64,000 nucleotides of DNA from Streptomyces lasiicapitis (GCF_014646335.1 NZ_BMNG01000001.1:124001-188000); one strand, 5' to 3'. Counted from the first letter of the stretch, positions 1-10,060 are shown. The notes: generated by a model not told the origin, from the sequence alone. Numbers and translations: made by a program.

Positions 1-587
1 AGCGGGAGCAGGCGGCCGTCGACGGCCGTCTGCGTCATCATCGAGACGAACTCGGTGTAGACGATGTGGAGTTCATCCACGCCGCCCTCGGCCGTGTCCT
101 TCTCGATGGCCTCGATCAGCGGTCCGGCGACCGCCTTGGCGTCCGCGTACTCGGGCTGGTCGGTGAAGCCGCTCCACTGCTCCGCGATCTTGCGCTCGCG
201 GAAGTTGTAGTGCGCGACACCGCGGCGGCCGACGATGTACGTGTCGACCTCCTTGCCCTCGGCCACGAGGCGAGCGGTGAGCTGCTCCGCGGCCTTGATG
301 GCGTTGGAGTTGAAGGCGCCGGCCAGACCGCGGTCGCTGGTGAGGAGGAGAACGGCGGCTCGCGTCGCCGATTCCGCCTCCGTCGTCAGCGGGTGCTGGG
401 TGTTCGAGCCGGTGCCCACCGCCGTGACCGCGCGGGTGAGCTCGGTCGCGTACGGCGTGGAGGCCGCCACCTTGCGCTGCGCCTTGACGACGCGCGAGGC
501 GGCGATCATCTCCATCGCCTTGGTGATCTTCTTGGTCGCCGTGACGGATTTGATGCGACGCTTATAGACCCGGAGCTGGGCTCCCAT
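1..587 (-). CDS. atpG: ATP synthase F1 gamma subunit, 5' part (3' end outside window)
   Basis: Gamma subunit forms the central rotor shaft of F1 and couples proton flow to ATP synthesis at the membrane. About 195 codons are present, roughly two thirds of the usual ~300 residues. The protein opens [15 protein letters not shown] and continues with [15 protein letters not shown], the conserved N-terminal helix of gamma subunits. The reading frame is still open at base 1, so the stop lies beyond the edge. The ATG has a GGAAGGG ribosome-binding site and lies 20 bases after the atpA stop, so it is the last atp gene visible here. atpD and atpC should follow outside the window. Confidence 0.97.
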   Translation of the reverse strand, partial: MGAQLRVYKRRIKSVTATKKITKAMEMIAASRVVKAQRKVAASTPYATELTRAVTAVGTGSNTQHPLTTEAESATRAAVLLLTSDRGLAGAFNSNAIKAAEQLTARLVAEGKEVDTYIVGRRGVAHYNFRERKIAEQWSGFTDQPEYADAKAVAGPLIEAIEKDTAEGGVDELHIVYTEFVSMMTQTAVDGRLLP

Positions 588-607
588 GAGTCAGGTCCCT
601 TCCGTCG

Positions 608-2200
608 TCACTTGCCGGCAGCGGCAGGAGCGTCCTCGCCGAGAAGCTTCCCGTCCGAGGTCTCGAACTGCTTCTTGAAGTCCGCGACGGCGTCACCGAT
701 GGCCGTGATCGTGTCGTCGGACATCTTGGCGCCCTCCTTGATGGAGGTCATCAGGCCCTGCTCCTTGCGGTGCAGGTAGTCCAGAAGCTCACGCTCGAAG
801 CGGCGGATGTCGGCGACCGGCACCTCGTCCATCTTGCCGGTGGTGCCGGCCCAGATGGAGACGACCTGGTCCTCGGTGGCCATCGGCTGGTACTGCGCCT
901 GCTTCAGGAGCTCGACCATGCGCTGGCCACGCTCGAGCTGCGCCTTGGACGCGGCGTCCAGGTCGGAACCGAAGGCGGCGAACGCCTCCAGCTCACGGAA
1001 CTGGGCGAGGTCCACGCGCAGTCGGCCGGAGACCTGACGCATCGCCTTGTGCTGAGCGGAACCACCGACTCGGGACACGGAGATACCGACGTTCAGCGCG
1101 GGGCGCTGACCGGCGTTGAACAGGTCCGACTCCAGGAAGCACTGGCCGTCGGTGATGGAGATGACGTTGGTCGGGATGAACGCCGAGACGTCGTTGGCCT
1201 TCGTCTCGACGATCGGCAGACCGGTCATCGAACCCTTGCCCATCTCGTCCGAGAGCTTCGCGCAGCGCTCGAGCAGACGGGAGTGCAGGTAGAAGACGTC
1301 ACCCGGGTAAGCCTCGCGCCCCGGCGGGCGGCGCAGCAGCAGGGACACGGCGCGGTAGGCGTCGGCCTGCTTCGAGAGGTCGTCGAAGATGATGAGGACG
1401 TGCTTGCCCTCGTACATCCACTGCTGGCCGATGGCCGAGCCGGTGTACGGCGCCAGGTACTTGAAGCCGGCCGGGTCGGACGCCGGGGCGGCGACGATGG
1501 TCGTGTACTCAAGGGCGCCGGCCTCTTCGAGGGCACCACGCACGGAGGCGATGGTCGAGCCCTTCTGACCGATGGCGACGTAGATGCAGCGGACCTGCTT
1601 GTTCACGTCGCCCGTGCGCCAGTTGTCGCGCTGGTTGATGATCGTGTCGACGGCCAGGGCGGTCTTGCCGGTCTGGCGGTCACCAATGATCAGCTGACGC
1701 TGGCCACGGCCGATCGGGGTCATCGCGTCGACGGCCTTGTAGCCGGTCTCCATCGGCTCGTGCACCGACTTGCGGACCATGACGCCCGGGGCCTGCAGCT
1801 CGAGGGCGCGGCGGCCGGACGTCTCGATCTCGCCGAGGCCGTCGATCGGGTTGCCGAGCGGGTCGACGACGCGACCCAGGTAGCCCTCGCCGACAGCGAC
1901 GGAGAGCACCTCACCGGTGCGCTGCACCGGCTGGCCCTCCTCGACGCCGCTGAACTCACCGAGGATGATCGCACCGATCTCGCGCTCTTCCAGGTTCAGC
2001 GCGAGACCAAGGGTCCCGTCCTCGAACTTCAGCAGCTCGTTGGCCATGGCCGAGGGCAGGCCCTCGACCTTCGCGATGCCATCGCCGGCCAGGGTGACCG
2101 TACCGACCTCCTCGCGCGAGGCCGCGTCCGGCTTGTACGCCTGGACGAAGTTCTCCAGCGCGTCCCGGATCTCCTCCGGCCGGATCGTGAGCTCCGCCAT
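608..2200 (-). CDS. atpA: ATP synthase F1 alpha subunit
   Basis: Non-catalytic nucleotide-binding subunit of the F1 hexamer, 530 residues, which is the normal length. The N-terminal beta barrel is followed by a P-loop (GDRQTGKTA, about residues 172-180) and by the VISITDGQ segment typical of alpha. An open frame continues upstream to about base 2605, but it only overlaps atpH in another frame. The ATG at 2200 begins [15 protein letters not shown], as in other actinobacterial AtpA proteins. It lies 124 bases after atpH within the minus-strand atp operon. Confidence 0.98.
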   Translation of the reverse strand: MAELTIRPEEIRDALENFVQAYKPDAASREEVGTVTLAGDGIAKVEGLPSAMANELLKFEDGTLGLALNLEEREIGAIILGEFSGVEEGQPVQRTGEVLSVAVGEGYLGRVVDPLGNPIDGLGEIETSGRRALELQAPGVMVRKSVHEPMETGYKAVDAMTPIGRGQRQLIIGDRQTGKTALAVDTIINQRDNWRTGDVNKQVRCIYVAIGQKGSTIASVRGALEEAGALEYTTIVAAPASDPAGFKYLAPYTGSAIGQQWMYEGKHVLIIFDDLSKQADAYRAVSLLLRRPPGREAYPGDVFYLHSRLLERCAKLSDEMGKGSMTGLPIVETKANDVSAFIPTNVISITDGQCFLESDLFNAGQRPALNVGISVSRVGGSAQHKAMRQVSGRLRVDLAQFRELEAFAAFGSDLDAASKAQLERGQRMVELLKQAQYQPMATEDQVVSIWAGTTGKMDEVPVADIRRFERELLDYLHRKEQGLMTSIKEGAKMSDDTITAIGDAVADFKKQFETSDGKLLGEDAPAAAGK

Positions 2201-2324
2201 CTGGGTTCCCTGCTCTCCTTGTTGGGCCCGAAGTTTCACTTGGGGGGATGGGGACTCCCCCCATGTAAAGAGGTGAATCCTCTGCACGGCCCAACCAGGG
2301 CCGTTGATCTTGCTTGTTGAATTA

Positions 2325-3146
2325 CTAGCCCGCCATGCGGCGGTGCGCGTCCTCGATGCGGTCCGCGATGGAGCCGTTGATGACCTCGTCGCCCACCTGC
2401 ACCCGGATCCCGCCGATGACCCCGGGGTCCACGTCGAGATTGAGGTGCATCTGGCGCCCGTAGATCTTCGCGAGCGCCGCGCCGAGCCGCTCCCTCTGCT
2501 GGTCCGCGAGCGGAACAGCCGAGGTGACGACGGCGACCATGCGCTCCCGGCGGTCCGCGGCCAGCTTGGAGAGGGACTCGAGTCCCGCTTCCAGGCTACG
2601 TCCACGGGGCGCGGTCACAAGACGGGCGACCAGCCGCTCCGTGGCGGCGTCCGCACGCCCGCCGAGCAGGCCGCGCAGCAGCTCGCTCTTGGCGGCGGTG
2701 GTCGCGGCGCGGTCGGTCAGCGCCGCCCGCAGCTCGGTGCTCGAGGCGACGATCCGGCCGAAGCGGAACAGCTCGTCCTCGACGGTGTCCAGCGCGCCCG
2801 ACTTCTGCGCGGCGGTCAGGTCGGCGAGGTCGGCCAGCTCCTCAAGGGCGTCCACCAGGTCGCGCGACTGCGACCAGCGGGAGCGCACCATGCCGGCGAC
2901 CAGGTCCGCGGTCTCGCCGCCGACCTTGCCGCCGAGCAGCCGACCGACCAGCTCGGCCTTGGTCTCGCCGGCCTGCGCCGGGTCGGTCAGGACCCGACGC
3001 AGTGAGACCTCGCGGTCGAGCAGCGCGGTGACCGCGGCCAGCTCGTCCGCGAGCAGCTTCGCGTCGACCGCGGTGTTGTCGGTCAGCGCGTCGAGACGCT
3101 CACGCGCGGCGGCCAGGGCCTCGCGGCTGGCTCCATGCGCTGTCAT
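2325..3146 (-). CDS. atpH: ATP synthase F1 delta subunit (long actinobacterial form)
   Basis: Delta (OSCP) subunit of the peripheral stalk, linking subunit b to the top of F1. At 273 residues it is about 90 longer than the E. coli delta; such long forms are usual in Streptomyces and other actinobacteria. The sequence is helix-rich and charged with no membrane segment. The C-terminal part, including [19 protein letters not shown], matches the conserved OSCP end. The ATG overlaps the atpF stop by four bases (ATGA), suggesting translational coupling. Confidence 0.95.
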   Translation of the reverse strand: MTAHGASREALAAARERLDALTDNTAVDAKLLADELAAVTALLDREVSLRRVLTDPAQAGETKAELVGRLLGGKVGGETADLVAGMVRSRWSQSRDLVDALEELADLADLTAAQKSGALDTVEDELFRFGRIVASSTELRAALTDRAATTAAKSELLRGLLGGRADAATERLVARLVTAPRGRSLEAGLESLSKLAADRRERMVAVVTSAVPLADQQRERLGAALAKIYGRQMHLNLDVDPGVIGGIRVQVGDEVINGSIADRIEDAHRRMAG

Positions 3147-3691
3147 CGAGTCGCCTCGGCCTTCGCGTCGAGCTCGTCGAGGAAGCGGTCGATCGTGCGG
3201 CTCTGGCGGGCGTGCTCTTCGAGCGACTCGCCGACGAGCTTGCCGGCCAGTTCGGTGGCCAGCTGGCCCACGTCCTGGCGCAGCGCCTGCGCGGCGGCCT
3301 TGCGGTCGGCCTCGATCTGGGAGTGACCGGCGGCGACGATCTCCTCGCGCTGACGCTGGCCCTCGGCCCGCATCTCGGCGATGAGCTGGGCGCCCTGCTC
3401 CTGCGCCTCCTGGCGCAGTCGCGCGGCCTCGTGCCGGGCCTCGGCGAGCTGAGCCTTGTACTGCTCAAGAACGCTCTGGGCCTCGGTCTGAGCGGCCTCG
3501 GCCTTCTCGATACCGCCCTCGATCGCCTCCCGGCGCTCTTCCAGAACCTTGTTGATGTTCGGGAGGAGCTTCTTCCAGAAGAAGAAGAACACGATGGCGA
3601 AGGCGATGGTGCCGACGAGCAGCTCGGGGCCCGGAGGAATGAGCGGGTTCTGCTCTTCCTCGGCCGCCAGCTGAACCAGGTTGGCGATCAC
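3143..3691 (-). CDS. atpF: ATP synthase F0 b subunit
   Basis: Subunit b anchors the peripheral stalk. There are 182 residues: a short N-terminus, one membrane helix at about residues 25-45 (TIAFAIVFFFFWKKLL), then a long charged coiled coil rich in Glu, Ala and Arg that runs to the end. The start is GTG at 3691 with an AAAGG ribosome-binding site about 8 bases upstream; an ATG two bases earlier is out of frame. The gene overlaps atpH by four bases and follows atpE by about 40 bases. Confidence 0.97.
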   Translation of the reverse strand: MIANLVQLAAEEEQNPLIPPGPELLVGTIAFAIVFFFFWKKLLPNINKVLEERREAIEGGIEKAEAAQTEAQSVLEQYKAQLAEARHEAARLRQEAQEQGAQLIAEMRAEGQRQREEIVAAGHSQIEADRKAAAQALRQDVGQLATELAGKLVGESLEEHARQSRTIDRFLDELDAKAEATR

Positions 3692-3732
3692 ATCAGTGCC
3701 TTTCGTCGAACGGGACTATTCGTCTGCGGCGA

Positions 3733-4029
<297 letters not shown>

Positions 4030-4049
4030 TTAGGGGGTTTCGGGGGTGC

Positions 4050-4868
4050 TCAGTGATGCTCGGCGAGAGCGCCCTGGATGTACGAGCAGGCGAGGAGCAC
4101 GAAGACGTACGCCTGGACGGCCTGCACGAAGAGTTCGAAGCCGATCATGGCGATCGTCATCACGAAGGAGACGCCGGCCGCCGGGATCAGCCAGCTGTTC
4201 AGCAGGTACCAGGAGGCGACGGTGAACATCACCAGCATCAGGTGTCCGGCGAACATGTTGGCGAAGAGTCGCACCGCGTGGGTGAACGGGCGCACCAGCA
4301 GGTTCGAGAAGAACTCGATGAACGCGACGAGCCACTTGATCGGGCCGAGCGAGTTGTCGTAGCCGGTGATGTTCTTCCAGCCGCCGACGAAACCGTGGCG
4401 CTTGAACGTCAGGGGCACCCAGACGAAGTAGACGATGCCCGCGAGAACGAACGGGTAGGCGATGACCGACGACACCGGGAACTGGGCCAGTGGGACGACC
4501 GACCAGATGTTCATGATCCAGATGAAGAAGAACAGCGAGACCATCAAGGGGACGTACTTCTCGCCGTCCTTCTTGCCCATGGTCTCGTAGACGATCCCGC
4601 GGCGTACGAAGTCGTAGCCGGCCTCGCCGATCATCTGGACCTTGCCGGGGACCAGCTTCGCCTTGCCGAAAGCGGCGTAGAAGAAGGTCACCACGACCGT
4701 GGTCGCGATCAGGGCGAGCAGCATCACCTTGTTGAACTCGAACCCACCGACCGTGAAGATCGGCTTGAAGAGGAACGAGTGCAGGCCCGGAGCCGGGAAG
4801 CCACAGCCGTTGTCGGACATGATCCGACAGCTCCAGTCAAAGGCGAGCTCAGTTTGGTCAGCACTCAC
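4050..4868 (-). CDS. atpB: ATP synthase F0 a subunit
   Basis: Stator subunit forming the proton half-channels against the c-ring. Predicted 272 residues with about six membrane helices. HAVRLFANMFAGHL contains the essential arginine of the family. The start chosen is GTG at 4868 because AAGGAG lies six bases upstream. An in-frame ATG at 4904 would add 12 residues (MPYLCVTPKEPA) but would place that strong ribosome-binding site inside the coding region. First of the structural atp genes, about 230 bases after atpI. Confidence 0.95.
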   Translation of the reverse strand: MSADQTELAFDWSCRIMSDNGCGFPAPGLHSFLFKPIFTVGGFEFNKVMLLALIATTVVVTFFYAAFGKAKLVPGKVQMIGEAGYDFVRRGIVYETMGKKDGEKYVPLMVSLFFFIWIMNIWSVVPLAQFPVSSVIAYPFVLAGIVYFVWVPLTFKRHGFVGGWKNITGYDNSLGPIKWLVAFIEFFSNLLVRPFTHAVRLFANMFAGHLMLVMFTVASWYLLNSWLIPAAGVSFVMTIAMIGFELFVQAVQAYVFVLLACSYIQGALAEHH

Positions 4869-5096
4869 CGCGGGCTCCTTCGGCGTGACGCATAGGTACG
4901 GCAACCTCGTTGTCGTGTCGGCGCGGCGCGCAGCCGCGGGTCGGCACCGGACTGGTGTTTCGGAAGTGTGAGCGGCGCTCAGGCATCGAGCCTCGCGATG
5001 GTGCAGGCGTCAGCTCAGATGCCCGCGCCTGCAGTGCCGCAGTTGGCACCGGACGATAGCAGCATCTCGAACGTGCATTTATCCCGGCCCTACCTC

Positions 5097-5558
5097 TCAC
5101 GTCGAGGACCCCGACTTCTCCGCCTTCTCACTCTTCTCGGAGGAGTGGGCGGAGGAAGGTTCGGGTTCCGGATCGACGTAGAAGATCTTGGCCTTCATGT
5201 GCGCGCGAGCCTGCGACGCCATCCACACGACCGTCGAGACGGCGAGCGCGAGCGCGAATACCTTCGGGTTGAACAAGGTGGTGTCCTTGAACAGACCCAT
5301 GAAGATGAGCAGCAGCAGCAATTGGGCGACGTAGAGCATCATGCCCATCGCCTGGAACAACTGCGGAAGCGATTTTGCCGTCCGCTGGAGGACGTACACA
5401 CCGAGTCCCATGAAGGCGACGACCACCGCGGTGCCGATGACAGCGCCGAGCGCTCCCTTGCCGCCCGAGACCACGCCGCTGACAACGGCGATGATCGCGC
5501 CGACGGCAGCCGTGGGCACGGCGCACTGCAGGAGATTCCGGGTGTCTTGGGACGGCAT
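5097..5558 (-). CDS. atpI: ATP synthase-associated membrane protein AtpI
   Basis: Small integral membrane protein at the head of the atp operon. In other bacteria AtpI assists c-ring assembly. It has 153 residues with four hydrophobic segments (about 12-32, 37-55, 70-90 and 98-118) and a charged Ser/Glu/Lys tail (HSSEKSEKAEKSG). Assignment rests on position, size and topology, because AtpI is poorly conserved in sequence. Its ATG lies about 280 bases from the preceding gene, so the operon promoter is probably in that gap. Confidence 0.85.
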   Translation of the reverse strand: MPSQDTRNLLQCAVPTAAVGAIIAVVSGVVSGGKGALGAVIGTAVVVAFMGLGVYVLQRTAKSLPQLFQAMGMMLYVAQLLLLLIFMGLFKDTTLFNPKVFALALAVSTVVWMASQARAHMKAKIFYVDPEPEPSSAHSSEKSEKAEKSGSST

Positions 5559-5840
5559 GGCGGCAGCTCCGCTTACTGATGGGGGCAGGGTGTCGTCATG
5601 GACGAGCGTAGACCCGGGCCGAGTGGGGTCCTCGGGCCAAGAGACCGTCGCACTACGGTCCTTCGGCTCTGTTGCCGGGTTTCGTGAACGGTATCACAAA
5701 CTATTTGATGAGGTCTTTACCTGCCGAGTGTGCTCGCCGTCACACATGAGAAGTAACCCGCGCGTCTGTGCGCGCACGCGGGCAACTTGTCTGGTAATGG
5801 AGCGGTTTGACACCCGCGTCACCCTCCACCACCGACCTCG
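5559..5840 (-). promoter_or_regulatory. Upstream region of the atp operon
   Basis: Non-coding gap between the transferase gene and atpI. The stretch around 5685-5720 is clearly richer in A and T than the surroundings and is the most likely place for the atp operon promoter. No textbook -35/-10 pair could be assigned by eye, and no strong terminator hairpin was found for the preceding gene, so read-through is possible. Confidence 0.4.
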
Positions 5841-7220
5841 TCAACGCGACGAGCCCGCCTTGCGCCGGTCCAGGAAGCGCGGGCGAGTGCCCAGCGCTGT
5901 CGCGCCGTTGACACCGACGCCCACGGGCCGGCGGGCCTGCCCGTCGTCGTCGACGGCAGCGTCCTCACCGGCCCCGGAGGTCCCGGCGTGGGACTCCCCC
6001 GCTTCGTACGCGGCCCCGGTGGCCGTCGCCTCCCCCGCGAGCCCCGACCGCCTGCCGCGCCGGTAGCGCGGCGGCACGAAGCCCTCCGCCCAGCCGGGCG
6101 TACGCGGGGTGAACCGCGGCAGCAGGAGCAGTCCGAGGCCGACCGCGCTGAGGGCGACGATCAGGAGCAGGATCCACATGTTCGTGGAGTGCACCGAGTA
6201 CGCGACCGTGCCGAAGGCGATGAGGGCCGACCAGAAGTACATGATCAGGACTGCGCGGCTGTGCGAGTGACCGACTTCCAGGAGCCGGTGGTGCAGATGC
6301 CCGCGGTCGGCGGCGAACGGCGACTGGCCCTTCCAGGTGCGGCGCACGATGGCGAGCACCAGGTCCGCGAACGGGATCGCGATGATCGTCAGCGGCATGA
6401 GCAGCGGGATGAAGACGGGGAGCATCGCGTGCGTGGCATCGCGCGTGCCGCCGAGGTTCAGCTTCATCGCGTCCGGGTCGACCTGGCCGGTGATGGAGAT
6501 GGCGCCCGCGGCGAGCACGAGCCCGATCAGCATCGATCCCGAGTCGCCCATGAAGATCCTGGCCGGATGCATGTTGTGTGGCAGGAAGCCCAGGCACATG
6601 CCCATCAGGATGGCCGCGAAGAGCGTGGCGGGGGCGGCGGCCTCGATGCCGTACCCGTACCAGATCCGGTAGGCGTACATGAAGAACGCCGCGGCGGCGA
6701 TGCACACCATGCCCGCGGCCAGGCCGTCGAGGCCGTCGACGAAGTTCACGGCGTTGATGGTGATGACCACGAGGGCGACCGTGAGGAGCGTGCCCTGCCA
6801 CTGGGTCAGGGACACCGTCCCCGCGCCCGGGATGGGCAGCCACAGGATCGTCAGACCCTGCATGACCATGACGCCCGCGGCGATCATCTGGCCGCCGAGC
6901 TTGATCAGCGCGTCGATCTCGAACTTGTCGTCGAGGACGCCGATGAGCCAGATCAGCGCGGCGCCGGAGAGCAGCGCGCGCGGCTCGTTCGACTTCGTGA
7001 AGACCTCGCTGAGGTTCGGCAGGTGGTCGGCCACCAGGAGCCCCGCGCACAGCCCGAAGAACATCGCGATACCGCCGAGCCGGGGCGTCGGCTCCCGGTG
7101 CACGTCGCGCGCGCGGATCTCCGGCATGGCGCCGGCCACGATCGCGAACTTCCGCACCGGGCCGGTCAGCAGATACGTCACCGCGGCCGTGATGCAGAGC
7201 GTCAGCAGATATTCACGCAC
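5841..7220 (-). CDS. UDP-GlcNAc:undecaprenyl-phosphate GlcNAc-1-phosphate transferase (WecA/TagO type)
   Basis: Polytopic membrane enzyme that starts lipid-linked glycopolymer synthesis by moving GlcNAc-1-phosphate to undecaprenyl phosphate. About ten membrane segments and the motifs of the MraY/WecA superfamily are visible: PTPRLGGIAMF near the start, GVLDDKFEID (about residues 92-101), NAVNFVDGLDG (about 160-170) and PARIFMGDSGS (about 220-230). A ~90-residue Gly/Ala-rich cytoplasmic tail follows the last helix. GTG at 7220 with GGGGAAG four bases upstream gives the usual MREYLLTLC start; an earlier start adds 13 residues. In this setting teichoic-acid-like wall polymers are the likely product, with the LCP protein further along as a possible ligase. 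Confidence 0.9.
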   Translation of the reverse strand: MREYLLTLCITAAVTYLLTGPVRKFAIVAGAMPEIRARDVHREPTPRLGGIAMFFGLCAGLLVADHLPNLSEVFTKSNEPRALLSGAALIWLIGVLDDKFEIDALIKLGGQMIAAGVMVMQGLTILWLPIPGAGTVSLTQWQGTLLTVALVVITINAVNFVDGLDGLAAGMVCIAAAAFFMYAYRIWYGYGIEAAAPATLFAAILMGMCLGFLPHNMHPARIFMGDSGSMLIGLVLAAGAISITGQVDPDAMKLNLGGTRDATHAMLPVFIPLLMPLTIIAIPFADLVLAIVRRTWKGQSPFAADRGHLHHRLLEVGHSHSRAVLIMYFWSALIAFGTVAYSVHSTNMWILLLIVALSAVGLGLLLLPRFTPRTPGWAEGFVPPRYRRGRRSGLAGEATATGAAYEAGESHAGTSGAGEDAAVDDDGQARRPVGVGVNGATALGTRPRFLDRRKAGSSR

Positions 7221-7343
7221 GGGCTTCCCCACAGGTATCGCTGGCCATCTCAGCACCACACCCTAGCTTCGCGCGCATAAGGTTGGGGACGCATGGGTAG
7301 CGAGGATCGTTGCACAACTGCGCGGACGCGGCTCCGCGAGCGG

Positions 7344-8597
7344 CTATCCGGCGGCCGGATAGGGCGGAAACCGGCCAGCGAGCTCCCGCACCTGGTCCCT
7401 GACTTTGTCCTCCTCACGGACGGCCCCCGCGAACAGCGCGGCGATGCGCGCCATTTCACCCTCGCCCATGCCCTGCGTGGTGACGGCCGCCGTGCCGAGC
7501 CTCAGCCCGCGGCCGTCGCCGTGCGGCAGCGCGCAGGTGTCGAGGACCAGACCGGCCGCCGCGAGGCGGCCGCGGGCCACCTGCGCCTCGACGCCGTGCG
7601 GGGCGGGGTCGGCGAGGACGAGGTGGGTGTCCGTGCCGCCGGTGCTCACGGCGAAGCCCTCGGCGGCGAGCGCGGCCGCCAACACCCTTGCGTTCGCGAC
7701 GACTTGATGGGCGTACGCGGTGAAGGCCGGCGTCGCCGCCTCGCCGAACGCCACCGCCTTGGCGGCGATCGTGTGCATCTGGGCGCCGCCCTGGGTGAAC
7801 GGGAACACCGCCCGGTCGACCCGTTCCGCAAGGTCGCCCCGGCACAGGATCATGCCGCCCCGCGGGCCGCGCAGGACCTTGTGCGTGGTGGCGCACACCA
7901 CGTCCGCGTACGGCACCGGGCTGGGGGCCGCGCCGCCCGCGACCAGGCCGATGGGGTGCGCGGCGTCCGCGATCAGACAAGCCCCCACGTCGTCCGCCAC
8001 GGCGCGGAACGCCGCGTAGTCGATGTGCCGGGGGTACGCGATCGAGCCACAGACGATCGCCTTCGGGCGGTGGGTGCGGGCCAGGGCGCGGACCTGGTCG
8101 TAGTCGATCAGGCCGCTCTCCGGGTCGAGGCCATAGCCCACGAAGTCGAACCAGCGGCCGGAGAAGTTCGCCGGGGAGCCGTGCGTGAGGTGGCCGCCGT
8201 GGGGCAGGCCCATCGCCAGGACCGTGTCTCCTGGGCGCAGCAGGGCCGCGTACGCCGCAAGGACCGCCGACGATCCCGAATGCGACTGCACGTTCGCGTG
8301 CTCGGCGCCGAAGAGGGCCTTCGCCCGGTCCGTCGCGATGCGTTCCGCCACGTCCACGAACTCGCAGCCGCCGTGGTGGCGGGCGCCCGGGTAGCCCTCG
8401 GCGTACTTGTTCGCCAGCGGGGAGCCCAGGGCCGTCAGGACGGCCCTGGACGTGAAGTTCTCCGCGGCGATCAGCTGCAGGCTTGTCGACTGGCGGTCGA
8501 GCTCTCCGAGGAGTACGTCGGTGAGCTCCGGGTCCTGCCGGCGCAGCGCGGCGTACGCCGCCGGGGCGGCGACGGTTCCCGCGTCGGCCGTCGTCAT
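7344..8597 (-). CDS. glyA: Serine hydroxymethyltransferase
   Basis: PLP enzyme interconverting serine and glycine with tetrahydrofolate. Key features are SLQLIAAENFTSRAV, NKYAEGYPGARHHGG, VQSHSGSSA and the PLP lysine in CATTHKVLRGPRGG (about residue 239). Length is 417 residues from ATG 8597, close to the family norm. A TTG at 8624 would add nine residues (GTTAYIGK) and cannot be excluded, since GGAAAG sits very close to the ATG. An 8-3-8 base inverted repeat (7344-7362) spans the stop codon. Streptomyces genomes often carry a second SHMT, so this may be one of two copies. Confidence 0.93.
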   Translation of the reverse strand: MTTADAGTVAAPAAYAALRRQDPELTDVLLGELDRQSTSLQLIAAENFTSRAVLTALGSPLANKYAEGYPGARHHGGCEFVDVAERIATDRAKALFGAEHANVQSHSGSSAVLAAYAALLRPGDTVLAMGLPHGGHLTHGSPANFSGRWFDFVGYGLDPESGLIDYDQVRALARTHRPKAIVCGSIAYPRHIDYAAFRAVADDVGACLIADAAHPIGLVAGGAAPSPVPYADVVCATTHKVLRGPRGGMILCRGDLAERVDRAVFPFTQGGAQMHTIAAKAVAFGEAATPAFTAYAHQVVANARVLAAALAAEGFAVSTGGTDTHLVLADPAPHGVEAQVARGRLAAAGLVLDTCALPHGDGRGLRLGTAAVTTQGMGEGEMARIAALFAGAVREEDKVRDQVRELAGRFPPYPAAG

Positions 8598-8619
8598 CTT
8601 TCCAATGTAGGCCGTGGTC

Positions 8620-8697
8620 CCCAACCCCGCCCCTTCCCGAAACTGGGGCTCCGCCCCAGACCCCGCTCCTCAAACGCCGGAGGGGCTATCTATAGCC
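8620..8697. repeat. Dispersed palindromic intergenic repeat, copy 1
   Basis: Contains CCCCTTCCCGAAACTGGGGC, the small hairpin TGGGGCtccGCCCCA, and CTCAAACGCCGGAGGGGCT. The same ~80-base unit occurs twice more, in opposite orientations, at 43111-43192 and 43204-43282. Here it lies just after the 3' end of the phosphatase-like gene, where it may act as a transcription terminator. Units of this kind are, from general knowledge, scattered between genes in Streptomyces chromosomes. Confidence 0.8.
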
Positions 8698-8720
8698 CGT
8701 CCGGCGTCACCCGCGAAGGC

Positions 8721-9341
8721 CTACGCCCGCGCCGCCGGTACCCCCGTCAGCGCCGTCACCACCGGCTCCAGGGCCTGCTGGATCTCGCCGCCCACCGAGC
8801 GGAAGAAGGGGAGGGGGGCGCCGTAGGGGTCGTAGACCTCGTCGGCCTCGGCGGAGGGGGCGAGGAGCCAGCCGCGCAGGGCCGCGGCGGCGCGGACGAG
8901 CGCGCGGGCCCGCTCGACGATGCCGTCGGCACCGTCGGGGTCGGGCAGCGTGGCCGGATCTATGGCCCGCACGAGCCGGGTGAACTCCTTCAGGGTGAAG
9001 GTGCGAAGCCCGGCGGAGTGCCCCATGGAGATGACCTGGGCCCGGTGGTCCCGGGTCGCGGTGAGGACGAGGTCGGCGCGGATGACGTGGTCGTCGAGGA
9101 GCTCACGGCCGACGAAGCCGGAGGCGTCCGCGCCGAAGTCGGCGAGGACGGTCTCGGCGTTGGTCTCCATGGGCGCGCCTTCGTGCCCCCACGTACCGGC
9201 GCTCTCGACGATGAGCCCCCCGGTGAGGGGATCGCCGAGCCGGTCGGCGAGGGCATGCCGGGTCAGCCGCTCGGTGATGGGCGAGCGGCACACGTTGCCG
9301 GTGCTGACGTGGAGGATGCGGAAGGAGCCGGGCGTACCCAT
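8721..9341 (-). CDS. Low-molecular-weight protein tyrosine phosphatase homologue, catalytic Cys replaced by Ser
   Basis: Fold and motifs are those of low-molecular-weight phosphatases. The phosphate-binding loop reads HVSTGNVCRSPITE (residues 11-24) and a late DPYG supplies the general-acid Asp. Active members have Cys at the first loop position (C-x-G-N-x-C-R-S). Here that residue is Ser13, encoded AGC at 9303-9305, while Arg19 and Ser20 are kept. The protein may therefore bind but not hydrolyse phosphotyrosine, or have another role. Start is uncertain: ATG 9341 gives 206 residues, whereas TTG 9416 overlaps the tsaC stop (TTGA), has GAGGTGG upstream and adds 25 residues. Confidence 0.85.
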   Translation of the reverse strand: MGTPGSFRILHVSTGNVCRSPITERLTRHALADRLGDPLTGGLIVESAGTWGHEGAPMETNAETVLADFGADASGFVGRELLDDHVIRADLVLTATRDHRAQVISMGHSAGLRTFTLKEFTRLVRAIDPATLPDPDGADGIVERARALVRAAAALRGWLLAPSAEADEVYDPYGAPLPFFRSVGGEIQQALEPVVTALTGVPAARA

Positions 9342-9412
9342 GGCCCCCAGGGAGCCGAAGCCCACCGAGTGCTCGGTGCGGCCCGCTATGCCACGCCCCG
9401 TCTCAGGGGCCC

Positions 9413-10060
9413 TCAATTGGCCACCTCGAGGTCGGGTACGACCTTGCGCAGCTCGTCCGCGTCGAGCGCGCCGGCGCGCAGCAGGACGGGCACCTTGCCG
9501 GTCACGTCGACGATGGAGGAGGGCACGATGCCGGGCGTGGGCCCGCCGTCCAGGTACACGGAGATGGAGTCGCCGAGCATCTCCTGGGCGGCGTCGCAGT
9601 CCTCCGGCGCCGGGTGCCCGGTGAGGTTGGCGGAGGACACGGCCATCGGGCCGACGTCGGTGAGCAGCTCGATCGCGACGGGGTGCAGCGGCATGCGGAT
9701 GGCGACCGTGCCGCGGGTGTCGCCGAGGTCCCACTGGAGCGAGGGCTGCTGCCGGGCGACCAGCGTGAGCGCGCCCGGCCAGAAGGCGTCGACGAGCTCC
9801 CACGCGGACTCGGAGAAGTCCGTGACGAGGCCGTGCAGGGTGTTCGGGGAGCCGATGAGCACGGGCGTGGGCATGGTGCGGCCGCGGCCCTTGGCGTCGA
9901 GGAGGTCGGCGACCGCCTCGGGGCTGAACGCGTCGGCGCCGATCCCGTACACGGTGTCGGTGGGCAGCACGACCAGTTCGCCACGGCGGACGGCGGACGC
10001 GGCCTCGCGCAGACCGGTCGTACGGTCGGTCGCGTCGTTGGTGTCGTATCGCCGTGCCAT
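9413..10060 (-). CDS. tsaC: L-threonylcarbamoyladenylate synthase (TsaC/Sua5 family)
   Basis: Makes threonylcarbamoyl-AMP from threonine, bicarbonate and ATP for the t6A37 modification of ANN-decoding tRNAs. The 215 residues form the single YrdC-type domain. Hallmarks are LPTDTVYGIGADAF (residues 32-45), the KxR-like KGRGRTMPTPV, AIRMPLHP, and VSSANLTGHPAPEDC. It lacks the extra Sua5 C-terminal domain, so the short TsaC form fits. It sits in a translation-related run (tsaC-prmC-prfA-rpmE) that is common in actinobacteria. Confidence 0.95.
   Translation of the reverse strand: MARRYDTNDATDRTTGLREAASAVRRGELVVLPTDTVYGIGADAFSPEAVADLLDAKGRGRTMPTPVLIGSPNTLHGLVTDFSESAWELVDAFWPGALTLVARQQPSLQWDLGDTRGTVAIRMPLHPVAIELLTDVGPMAVSSANLTGHPAPEDCDAAQEMLGDSISVYLDGGPTPGIVPSSIVDVTGKVPVLLRAGALDADELRKVVPDLEVAN

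Noticed and set aside
2201..2605. Upstream extension of the atpA frame
   Set aside because: It overlaps atpH in another frame, and the family start [10 protein letters not shown] lies at 2200.
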